Assembly: GCF_004684095.1 (NCBI RefSeq)
Contig: NZ_SRII01000010.1
Coordinates: forward strand, 124,001 to 188,000
DNA from: Hymenobacter sp. UV11
GTDB lineage: Bacteria > Bacteroidota > Bacteroidia > Cytophagales > Hymenobacteraceae
Reading direction: 5' to 3'
Length of the DNA: 64,000 nucleotides
Part shown: positions 57,058 through 64,000 of the stretch, piece after piece
How positions within the stretch are numbered: the stretch's first letter is position 1
Layout: each line of letters starts with the position of its first letter
The notes under the pieces: generated by a model
Database searches by the model: none
Told to the model about the DNA's origin: nothing
What the model saw: only the letters and a program-made list of their open reading frames with translations
Program-made: the position numbers and the translations under genes

Positions 57058-57087
57058 TGTATTTTAATAACAAGCAAAACCCAGCGC

Positions 57088-57657
57088 CTACTGCCAGATA
57101 GCTGGCACGCCGGCGCTGCGGCCCAGCAGCGGGTCGGTGGCGGGTAGCGGCAGCGCGGCGATGTTTTTATCGGTTTGGGGACGCTCGCCGGGCTGGCCGC
57201 GGTTGAGGTCCCAGTGGCGGCCGTCGGGGTAGGCGCCGACTACGCCCAGGTTTTCGCCGCCCAGGTTTTTGTGCCCTACCCCCGCCGGAATCACCAGGAT
57301 ATCACCGGCTTGCACGCGCACTTTCTGGCCAGACTCGCCGCCCAGGTGCAGCAGCGCCGAGCCCGCATAAATGCCCAACGCCTCGTGCGACGTGCTGTGG
57401 TAGTGGTGATACGGGTACACGCCGTTGCGCCAGGAGTTGGTCCAGTTATTAGCGGCAAACTGGCTTTCCAGCCACGCCGCGCCGGTCGCGTCGCGCGCCG
57501 CAAACGCCTGCCGGTACAGCAGCAGGGGGTAGGCGCTATTCGGAATCGTGCCGTCGTCTTTGAAAAACAGTTTCTCGGGTTGCATCAGGCGTGTGGGGCG
57601 GAAGGTGGCGGCCAGCGGGGCCAGGCCCAGCAGCGGCAAGAAGGCGCGGCGTTTCAT
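57088..57657 (-). CDS. exported cupin-domain protein
   Basis: A 189-residue cupin. The N-terminus (MKRRAFLPLLGLAPLAATF) could be a Tat-like or Sec signal. The cupin core has the metal motif HHYHSTSHEALGIYAG (several His, Glu) and the second motif PAGVGHKNLGG. This resembles YjlB-type cupins with unknown substrate. It lies downstream of the CocE-like hydrolase gene's neighbour region: the hydrolase (57713-59641) is upstream on the same strand with a 55-base gap holding a minimal family A palindrome. Confidence 0.82.
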   Translation of the reverse strand: MKRRAFLPLLGLAPLAATFRPTRLMQPEKLFFKDDGTIPNSAYPLLLYRQAFAARDATGAAWLESQFAANNWTNSWRNGVYPYHHYHSTSHEALGIYAGSALLHLGGESGQKVRVQAGDILVIPAGVGHKNLGGENLGVVGAYPDGRHWDLNRGQPGERPQTDKNIAALPLPATDPLLGRSAGVPAIWQ

Positions 57658-57682
57658 GAGAAAAAAGAGGTTTAAAAAAGCC

Positions 57683-57710
57683 GTTTGTCATTGCGAGCGC
57701 AATGACAAAC
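57683..57710. repeat. minimal family A palindrome (fused ends)
   Basis: A perfect 28-base palindrome in which GTTTGTCATTGCG is followed by AG and CGCAATGACAAAC. It is family A with the whole interior missing. Confidence 0.75.
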
Positions 57711-57712
57711 GA

Positions 57713-59641
57713 TTACTTCAACATCGGCAGCGACACGCTGGAAGCATGTCCAGCCTCATGATAAATCCGAATCGTCGCCTTCTGAAAATCCTTAGCCTCG
57801 GCGGTAGAGATATTGACAAACTGCTGCGGGTTTCTATCCACTAATGGAAACCAGCTGCTCTGCACCTGCACTTGCAGGCGGTGGCCTTTTTTGAAGGTGT
57901 GCAGCACGTCGTTCAACTCATATTTCACCTCGGTGGGCACGTTAGGCTGGAAGGCTTCGGGCGTGGTGAAGCTATGGCGGAAGCGGCCGCGCAGCACGTC
58001 GGCCCGCACCAGGCGCTGGGTGCCGGGTAGGGTGGTATTGGCGGCGCCGGGCGCGGGGTCGGCCGCATCGTCGGGCAGCACGTCGATGAGCTTCACCACG
58101 AAGTCGGCGTCGGTGCCTGTGGTGCTCACCCAGAGGTCCACGACGAGCGGGCCGGCCACGGTCAGGTCCTGCGGAAGGGGTAGGGTTTGGAAGGTGAGCA
58201 CGTCGGGCCGCTGGGACGCAAAGCGCTGGTCCTGCACCATATACTCGTTGTTGCGGCTGCTCAGGATGCCCTCGGCATAGGGCACCGGGTGGGCCGGGTC
58301 GCTCACGTATTCGTCGGCTGGCGCGGAAGTGGGTGCCGTAGCCAATTGACCCGCGCCGCCCAAATAAAACGGCCGCGCCTGCGCCGCCTTCGGCGGCCAG
58401 GCCGGGTAGGTTTTCCATTCGTTCGTGCCCGTGTCGAATACCGTGGCCTCGGCCGCGTTAAAATTGCCTTTGTCTTTTAGGTAGAAATTGAAAAACGGCG
58501 TTTCCAGCGTGCGGCGGTAGTATTCGGCGGTGTTCTGGCCAAATTTTAGCGGGCCGAACTGGCTCCAGTCGGGGCGGCTCCAGGCGCCGTGGCTCCAGGG
58601 GCCCATCACGAGGCGGTTGGTGGCGCTGGGGTTCTGCTTTTCGATGGCTTGGTAGGTGTGCAGGGCACCAAACAGGTCCTCGGCATCGTACCAGCCGCCC
58701 ACCACCAGCACGGCCGGCCGCACGCCCGTGAGGTGCGGCCGGATGTTGCGCGCCTGCCAGTAGGCGTCGTAGGTATCGTGCGCTAGGTACTCGTTCCAGA
58801 TGCGCGCCCGGCCGTTGAAATACTTGGCTTGGTTGGCGTTTTTGATGGGCCCCAGGTCCAGGAAAAACTGGTAGGCATCGGCGATTTTCAGCGGGAATAA
58901 CTCTGCGTACTCAGCCAGCGGCTTGGGCCGGGGCACGTCGAAGTAATTGGTAAAATCGAAGTTATCGAGCAGAAAAAATGCCCCGCCGTGCCGGGCATCG
59001 TCGCCCATAAACTCATCCGTGACCGGCGCCTGCGGCGACACGGCCTTGAGCGCTGGGTGGGCATTGGGCAGGCTGGCCGTGGCGTAGAAACCAGGGTAGG
59101 ATATGCCCATGATGCCTACGCGGCCGTTGTTGTTGGGCACGTTTTTGAGCAGCCACTCGATGGTGTCGTAAGTGTCGGTGCTTTCGTCGTGGGCGGCGGT
59201 TTTGCCCCGGCCCTTGGCCGGCTTGCCGCCGCCAGTGGGGGGTAGGGCGGGCGTCATTTCCTCAAACTGGCCCTCGCTGAGGTAGCGCCCGCGCACGTCC
59301 TGATACACAAAAATGTACTGCTCCTGGCTCAGCTCGCGGCTGGGTCCAGGGCCGCGCGTGGGGTAGGCGTTGGTCCCGCGCGGGCCGGCCGAGTAGGGCG
59401 TGCGCTCCATCAGGAAGGGGTAGGGGCGGGCTTGGCTGGCATCGAGCGGCACGTAGAGGATGGTGGCCAGCCGGGTGCCGTCGCGCATCGGAATGAGCTG
59501 CTCCAGCTTGCGGTAGTGCTGGCGCACGAAGAGCGAATCCTGGGCGCGGGTGGCCGGGGTGGTTTGGGCGGCGGCGGGCAGGGCGAGGGCGGCGGCTAGC
59601 AGCAGGCTGCCGGCTAGCCGGCGGGGGTAGGGGCGGGGCAT
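57713..59641 (-). CDS. CocE/NonD family serine hydrolase, secreted
   Basis: A 642-residue exported hydrolase of the X-Pro dipeptidyl-peptidase S15/CocE family. A signal peptide (SLLLAAALALPAAAQ) is followed by the alpha/beta hydrolase domain with nucleophile Ser in GISYPGFYA, the catalytic Asp in GGWYDAEDLFG and His in GPWSHGAWSR. The last ~230 residues form the C-terminal jelly-roll domain of the family (from about FYLGGAGQL). Relatives hydrolyse esters such as glutaryl-7-ACA or cocaine, or cleave X-Pro dipeptides. The substrate cannot be told. Confidence 0.93.
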   Translation of the reverse strand: MPRPYPRRLAGSLLLAAALALPAAAQTTPATRAQDSLFVRQHYRKLEQLIPMRDGTRLATILYVPLDASQARPYPFLMERTPYSAGPRGTNAYPTRGPGPSRELSQEQYIFVYQDVRGRYLSEGQFEEMTPALPPTGGGKPAKGRGKTAAHDESTDTYDTIEWLLKNVPNNNGRVGIMGISYPGFYATASLPNAHPALKAVSPQAPVTDEFMGDDARHGGAFFLLDNFDFTNYFDVPRPKPLAEYAELFPLKIADAYQFFLDLGPIKNANQAKYFNGRARIWNEYLAHDTYDAYWQARNIRPHLTGVRPAVLVVGGWYDAEDLFGALHTYQAIEKQNPSATNRLVMGPWSHGAWSRPDWSQFGPLKFGQNTAEYYRRTLETPFFNFYLKDKGNFNAAEATVFDTGTNEWKTYPAWPPKAAQARPFYLGGAGQLATAPTSAPADEYVSDPAHPVPYAEGILSSRNNEYMVQDQRFASQRPDVLTFQTLPLPQDLTVAGPLVVDLWVSTTGTDADFVVKLIDVLPDDAADPAPGAANTTLPGTQRLVRADVLRGRFRHSFTTPEAFQPNVPTEVKYELNDVLHTFKKGHRLQVQVQSSWFPLVDRNPQQFVNISTAEAKDFQKATIRIYHEAGHASSVSLPMLK

Positions 59642-59744
59642 AGGAAAAGGGGCGAAAAACGGCTCGCGGGCCGGAAAGTAATGCGCATCTGGCGTTTACT
59701 GGGCCGCTGGCGGGGGGTAGGGCCAAAACCCCGGCGGCGGCGAG

Positions 59745-59752
59745 TAGTTTTG
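59745..59752 (+). promoter_or_regulatory. candidate -7 element of the aldo/keto reductase gene
   Basis: TAGTTTTG matches TAnnTTTG, 36 bases before the ATG at 59789. Confidence 0.45.
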
Positions 59753-59788
59753 GCCCCGCAACGTTCCCTTTTCCTACCCCCTATTCTC

Positions 59789-60787
59789 ATGGCATACCAG
59801 CCTAACCCCGCCCGCTACGAGGCGATGGAGTACCGCCGCAGCGGCCGCAGCGGCCTGCATCTGCCCGCCGTATCGCTGGGCCTGTGGCAAAATTTTGGCG
59901 AGAAAGATGCCCAGGCCAACTGCCGCGCCATCCTGCGCACGGCCTTCGACGCGGGTATTACGCACTTCGACCTGGCCAACAACTACGGCCCGCCCGCCGG
60001 CGCGGCCGAGGAAATGTTTGGCCGCCTGCTGCACGATGACTTCCGCCCCTACCGCGACGAGCTCATCATTTCCAGCAAGGCGGGCTACGGCATGTGGCCC
60101 GGCCCCTACGGCGATGGTGGCTCGCGCAAGTACCTGATGTCCAGCCTCGACCAGAGCCTGCGCCGGATGAAGCTCGACTACGTCGATATTTTTTACCACC
60201 ACCGCCCCGACCCCGACACACCCGTGGAGGAAAGCATGGGCGCCCTCGATAGTATGGTGCGCCAGGGCAAGGCCCTGTACGTGGGCCTCTCCAACTACCC
60301 ACCCGAGCAGGCGCGCCGCGCCATTGAGGTGCTGCGCGCGCTGGGCACGCCCTGCCTCATCCATCAGCCCAAGTACTCGATGCTGGTGCGCGACCCCGAG
60401 CAAGGCCTGCTCGATGTGCTGGCCGAGGAGGGGGTAGGGTGCATTCCCTTCTCGCCCCTGGCCCAAGGGCTCTTGACTGACAAGTACTTAACTGGAATTC
60501 CCGACGACTCGCGGGTAGCCCGCAACCTCGGTAATGGCGCCCTCGAAGAAAACCAACTCACGCCCGCCAACGTGGCCAAAGCCCAAAAGCTCAACGAACT
60601 GGCTCAGGCCCGCCACCAGAGTATGGCCCAGCTGGCCCTGGCCTGGGTACTGAAAGACCCGCGCATCACGTCCGTCATCATCGGCGCCAGCAAGCCGAGC
60701 CAGGTAACCGACGCCGTGGGCAGCCTGAAAAACTACCAGTTCAGCCAGGAAGAGCTGGCGCGGATTGAGGAGATTTTAAAGGGGTAG
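59789..60787 (+). CDS. aldo/keto reductase, YghZ/GPR type
   Basis: A 332-residue NADPH-dependent reductase of the AKR14/YghZ group. The catalytic tetrad can be traced: Asp in THFDLANNYG with Tyr in the same motif, Lys in SSKAGYG, His in FYHHRPDPDTP. The MWPGPYGDGGSRKYLMSSLDQSLRRM segment is the landmark of the YghZ (L-glyceraldehyde 3-phosphate reductase/methylglyoxal-reducing) branch, and the C-terminal IIGASKPSQV binds the cofactor. Start at 59789 is chosen because the conserved N-terminus begins there. It probably detoxifies aldehydes. Confidence 0.95.
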   Translation: MAYQPNPARYEAMEYRRSGRSGLHLPAVSLGLWQNFGEKDAQANCRAILRTAFDAGITHFDLANNYGPPAGAAEEMFGRLLHDDFRPYRDELIISSKAGYGMWPGPYGDGGSRKYLMSSLDQSLRRMKLDYVDIFYHHRPDPDTPVEESMGALDSMVRQGKALYVGLSNYPPEQARRAIEVLRALGTPCLIHQPKYSMLVRDPEQGLLDVLAEEGVGCIPFSPLAQGLLTDKYLTGIPDDSRVARNLGNGALEENQLTPANVAKAQKLNELAQARHQSMAQLALAWVLKDPRITSVIIGASKPSQVTDAVGSLKNYQFSQEELARIEEILKG

Positions 60788-60796
60788 GGAGGTGGT

Positions 60797-60912
60797 GAGT
60801 AAAAGAACGTCATGCTGAGCCTGTCGAAGCATCTCTACCACGCCGCTGGAATTAGTAATCCAACGATGCGGTAGAGATGCTTCGGCAAGCTCAGCATGAC
60901 GTTCTTTTACTC
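60797..60912. repeat. family B palindrome between convergent genes
   Basis: Arms GAGTAAAAGAACGTCATGCT ... AGCATGACGTTCTTTTACTC with the usual CGAAGCATCTCTACC interior. It separates the aldo/keto reductase gene (+) from the AsmA-like gene (-). Confidence 0.85.
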
Positions 60913-60952
60913 ACCTCTCACCCCTCACCATTCGCCAATTCGCCATCTCACC

Positions 60953-63900
60953 TCACGGCGAAGTTGCTACCCCAGGCAGTGGGGCCAGTAGCGGCGCGCC
61001 GGGCAGCAGGCGCAGCGTGGTATCGAGGCGCTGGGTGATGATGAGCTGGCGGAATTGCTTGCGCAAATCGGCCTGGGCCTGGCGCTGCTCCTGCTTTTGG
61101 AAGAGCTTGACGCGGTATTTGGTATGGGGTACGTCGCGGCTCAGGTTGACGTAGGTGAGGGGGGCGCGGCGGCGGCGCACGGGGTCGCCGGCCTGAATGC
61201 GGGCAATGCGCTTGTCGTTGTTGCCGGTGAATGCGTGCAGCACGTTGAGGCCCACGAAGAGGTCGGCGCGGCCATCGAGGTCGTAGCGGCCGCTCACTTG
61301 CAGCTCGGTCAGGTTGCTGTTCAGGCGCAGGTTGGGGATGAGCAGCTGGCCCCGGCTCAGCACAAACTCGGTGCTGACGGGCTCAAAAAACAAGTGCCCG
61401 GTGCGCTTCTTGAAGAGCTTAAACGTTTCTTCTAGCACCTCCACGTCTACCAGCTCTAGGTCGTGCAGGTCGGCCTTAAGGTAGCCGTTGGTATTATCCA
61501 GGTTGGGCAAGAACTTCTCGTCGAGGTCGGTGCGCACGGCGGCGGCGCAGCGCAGAGTGCCCTGGATATTGCTGCGCTCCAGCACATTAAGCTTCATGGC
61601 CGTGGCCGTGCCAAACAGCTCGGGCAGCTTAATGTCCTCCAGCAGCGCCTGCACCTGCAAGGGGTGGTGCTGGCGGCCGGCGTTGGTGATGAGGTGCCCG
61701 CGCAGCGTCACGCGGCCGCCCAGCGTATTCACGGTGCAGTCGTCGAGCATGGCCTCGCCCTCCTGCAAGTGTGTCACCAGCCGAAACTGCGAGCCCTGCA
61801 CGGCGGCGTAGCGCACCTGGTCTGCCTCCACGCGCAGCAGCGCCGAAAAGCGCCCACTCGTGAGCAGCGAGCCCGGCACGCGGGGCGCCGCACCGTCGCC
61901 CTGCCGCTGCGCCCGCCGAACCGCTCGCAGCGCCCGCCGCGCCGCGGCGGCGGCCGAGTCGGTGCGGGGCGGGGCCACGCTGGCCAGCATGCGCAGCAGC
62001 TGCGGCACGTCGAGGGTGGGGTAGCGCAGGTAGAGGTTAGCATCGGCCTTCACAATGCGCAGGCCCTGCACCTGCACCGTGGCCGAGCCGCTGCCTACCC
62101 CCCCCTGCGGCGCCATAAAGTAGAGATAGGGCAGGTTTAACTGCGTGCCTTGCTTGTCGAAACGCATGCGCAGGTCGCGCACTTTTTCGCCGTCGGGCAG
62201 CAGCAGGGTATTGATTTCGTAGTTAATCTTGCCGTTGGCGGCCAGCAGCAGCTCCCGGATGGCCGGGCTGCCCGGCGACTTGGCCGAACGCCGCGGCGGC
62301 CGCGATAACCGCTCCAGCAAGGACTTGTAGTTAAGCGTATCGAACCGAAAATCAAGGTTATACACCACTGGTACCACTCGGTTGGCCGAGTCGGTGGGCC
62401 ACTGCGCCTCGCCACGCACGCTCCCATCCCAAAGCTTGCCCTGGATGCCGGTTAGCTGCACGCGCTCGCCATCGTGGCGAATGCGCACGGCCAGCTCGCG
62501 CAGGGTGTCGGTGGCCAGCGCCAGCCGGCCGCAGCGCAGGGCCACATCGAGGTGCATGCCGCTGGGAATGAGGTGGCTGCCCAGCGTGGTGGCAATGCGC
62601 CGCTTGGCTGCCAGCGAGCGCGGTGCGCGGCGGCCAGCCAAGCGGAGTGGGGTAGGGCTGGTGGCCTGGGCCAGCGGCCCGGCGGGCTGCAGCAGCTGCC
62701 GCAGGCTGCCTATGTCCAGCTCATCCACCGCGAAACTGCCTTTGATATCAGTAGTCGGGTGCTGGCCCGTGAAGTAGTCGAGCAGGTAGGTAGTAGTGGC
62801 CGAGGCGTTGAACTTCATGCCCGCCAGCACGCCCGAGGCATTGGTGAGGCGCCAAAGGCTGTCGTTCAGCCCAATGCGCACGTTGAGATTGCGCAGGTCA
62901 CCGTGGTGGCCCACCCGCTCAAACACCGCATTGCGCAGCGTAGCCACGCCGCGCACCGACATATTGCGGCGAAAATCGCCCCGGTGGTGCGGCCCCATCG
63001 CGGGCAGCAGGCCGCGCAGGCGCACGTCGAGGTCGGCGGTACCCTGCTGGGCGTGCCAGCGGCCGTGCGTGCCCAGCAGCGCGGCCAGGGCGGGCAGCTC
63101 GGTGCGGCCGTGCAGCCGGCCCTGCACCACTGGCCGCCGAAAATCGCGCAGCAGAAAAGCCATGTCGAGCAGGCCGGCCGGCGAGTAAATGCGGCACTGG
63201 CTCAGGTTCAAGGACATGGTTTTGGGCAGGTGAGCCGGGCCGTTGTCGTAGGTGCCCTGCAAGTCCCAGCGGTCAATGCGCCGCGCCGAGTCGGGCCACT
63301 GAATACTGGCGCTCCGCAGGCCAAAGTGCAGCACAATGTGCGGCCGCACTTTGGGCCCACTCAGGCCCGACATCAGGTACTCAATATGAGCCTTACTGGG
63401 GCTGGTCGCGTCGGTGAGCAGCGAGCGTAGCGAGGGGGGTAGGGCGGCGTGCAGCACGGCCAGCAGCGGCTGGTTGCCAGCAAAACGCAGGTTCAGCACC
63501 GTGCCAGGAGGCGGGGCGCTGCCCACGGCCACGGCCGCCGTGTGCGTACCGCTCACGTGAATCGTATCGCCGTTCAGTGTGGCGCGGGTGTTGAAAAACG
63601 TGCCCTGGCGCTGCCCAAAGTCGTAGCGGTAGTTGAGCCAGGCCTGCACCGGCTCATTGGTCAGCAGGTCGCCGCTGCGGTTGCGCAGCTGCACAAGCCG
63701 CCCCCCAAAGCGCCCTCGCACTGCCAGCACGCCCTGGTGCAGCGTGGCCGCCACGCGGGCCTGGTAAATACGGCCTTGCAGTACGCTATGGGTGAAATCG
63801 TTGCGGGTAAAAATCCCGAAATTATAAATAATGATGGAGTCCAGCGCCAGGTCAATTTTGGGCGGGCCGCTGCTGGCCGTGCGCTTCTTGCCGCGCAGGC

Positions 63901-64000
63901 CCCAGGAGCGGCCCAGCGAATCGACGCGCTGGCCAATGGCCACATCGCGCAGGGTGAGGCGCGTGACCTCTACCCGGCGGTGCAGCAGCGCCCGCAGGTT
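60953..64000 (-). CDS. AsmA-like envelope protein, C-terminal ~1015 residues (runs off right edge)
   Basis: The frame is open from 60953 to the window edge at 64000 and has no convincing internal start, so the N-terminus lies outside. The protein is made of long alternating strands, as in the AsmA/TamB-type bridge proteins that form a hydrophobic groove between inner and outer membrane. Typical pieces are LRDVAIGQRVDSL, VRGVATLRNAVF, IKGSFAVDELDIGSL and VSGRYDLDGRADLFVGLNVL near the C-terminus (the AsmA C-terminal domain). Such proteins are thought to move phospholipids to the outer membrane. A basic/Gln-rich tail (FQKQEQRQAQADLRKQF) follows. Confidence 0.85.
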   Translation of the reverse strand, partial: NLRALLHRRVEVTRLTLRDVAIGQRVDSLGRSWGLRGKKRTASSGPPKIDLALDSIIIYNFGIFTRNDFTHSVLQGRIYQARVAATLHQGVLAVRGRFGGRLVQLRNRSGDLLTNEPVQAWLNYRYDFGQRQGTFFNTRATLNGDTIHVSGTHTAAVAVGSAPPPGTVLNLRFAGNQPLLAVLHAALPPSLRSLLTDATSPSKAHIEYLMSGLSGPKVRPHIVLHFGLRSASIQWPDSARRIDRWDLQGTYDNGPAHLPKTMSLNLSQCRIYSPAGLLDMAFLLRDFRRPVVQGRLHGRTELPALAALLGTHGRWHAQQGTADLDVRLRGLLPAMGPHHRGDFRRNMSVRGVATLRNAVFERVGHHGDLRNLNVRIGLNDSLWRLTNASGVLAGMKFNASATTTYLLDYFTGQHPTTDIKGSFAVDELDIGSLRQLLQPAGPLAQATSPTPLRLAGRRAPRSLAAKRRIATTLGSHLIPSGMHLDVALRCGRLALATDTLRELAVRIRHDGERVQLTGIQGKLWDGSVRGEAQWPTDSANRVVPVVYNLDFRFDTLNYKSLLERLSRPPRRSAKSPGSPAIRELLLAANGKINYEINTLLLPDGEKVRDLRMRFDKQGTQLNLPYLYFMAPQGGVGSGSATVQVQGLRIVKADANLYLRYPTLDVPQLLRMLASVAPPRTDSAAAAARRALRAVRRAQRQGDGAAPRVPGSLLTSGRFSALLRVEADQVRYAAVQGSQFRLVTHLQEGEAMLDDCTVNTLGGRVTLRGHLITNAGRQHHPLQVQALLEDIKLPELFGTATAMKLNVLERSNIQGTLRCAAAVRTDLDEKFLPNLDNTNGYLKADLHDLELVDVEVLEETFKLFKKRTGHLFFEPVSTEFVLSRGQLLIPNLRLNSNLTELQVSGRYDLDGRADLFVGLNVLHAFTGNNDKRIARIQAGDPVRRRRAPLTYVNLSRDVPHTKYRVKLFQKQEQRQAQADLRKQFRQLIITQRLDTTLRLLPGAPLLAPLPGVATSP

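Noticed and set aside
1..64000. tRNA, rRNA or riboswitch genes
   Set aside because: No cloverleaf with GTTCGA-type T loop, no rRNA signature and no known riboswitch core was recognised in the spacers; a covariance-model scan would be needed to exclude them.

Overview
The window looks like chromosomal DNA of a high-GC member of the Bacteroidota, most likely Hymenobacter or a close relative in the Hymenobacteraceae. The reasons are a very large secreted protein with a gliding-motility-type C-terminal sorting domain (type IX secretion, type B), Bacteroidota -7 promoter elements (TAnnTTTG), little sign of Shine-Dalgarno sites, and a typical gene set (mqo, pulA, LytTR regulator, OmpA with thrombospondin-3 repeats, carboxypeptidase-regulatory-like proteins). 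Genus is inference. No rRNA, tRNA, CRISPR array or complete insertion sequence was seen.

Layout. 1-9.4 kb: DUF1810 fragment, M28 peptidase, yebC, MBL-fold hydrolase with a C-terminal membrane tail, giant T9SS adhesin. 9.4-17.7 kb: thioredoxin-like protein, GNAT, GH43 lipoprotein, pncA, mqo, a BLUF blue-light sensor, a 2'-5' RNA ligase-like protein, a spore-photoproduct-lyase-like radical SAM enzyme, and an MntA/HepT toxin-antitoxin pair whose toxin is frameshifted. 17.7-34.5 kb: MscS channel, Nudix, FNT transporter, DUF1624 acyltransferase, PhzF, LytTR regulator, hybrid kinase, ruvC, flippase-like protein plus glycosyltransferase, cytochrome c, pullulanase. 34.5-37.8 kb: NtrC-type regulator and sensor kinase. 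37.9-40.25 kb: a disturbed locus with two gene remnants around an AT-rich OLD-like ATPase island, itself split by a frameshift in an A run. 40.2-45.9 kb: a five-gene minus-strand cluster (coiled-coil protein, membrane-anchored PspA-like protein, solute-binding/OmpA fusion, ABC permease, ABC ATPase), the best candidate for a poorly described system. 46-51.1 kb: OmpA/TSP3 porin, outer membrane barrel, DinB-fold protein, and a group III truncated globin divergent from an sce7726-like protein with paired operator palindromes. 51.2-56.4 kb: kaiC, kaiB and a soluble PAS histidine kinase (no kaiA), followed by dinB. 56.5-64 kb: NTF2-like, cupin, CocE/NonD hydrolase, aldo/keto reductase and the C-terminal part of an AsmA-like protein that runs off the right edge.

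A second layer is repeats. At least six families of large palindromes lie between genes: (A) TGTCATTGCGAGC ends, (B) AACGTCATGCTGAGC ends, (C) CCTCACCCCCT ends with a hairpin in each arm, plus D, E and AGGACTTACGCA-ended MITE-like elements. B elements mostly sit between convergent genes, where they probably terminate both transcripts. One C element lies in frame inside a glycosyltransferase gene and another lies inside an A element. A short motif, GGGGGTAGGG or its complement, is scattered through genes and spacers on both strands far more often than looks accidental.

Functional themes are envelope and surface (T9SS adhesin, ABC/OmpA/PspA-like cluster, porins, AsmA, MscS), light, time and DNA damage (BLUF, SPL-like enzyme, KaiBC-kinase, DinB polymerase, RuvC), and mobile or defensive cargo (OLD-like ATPase, MntA/HepT).
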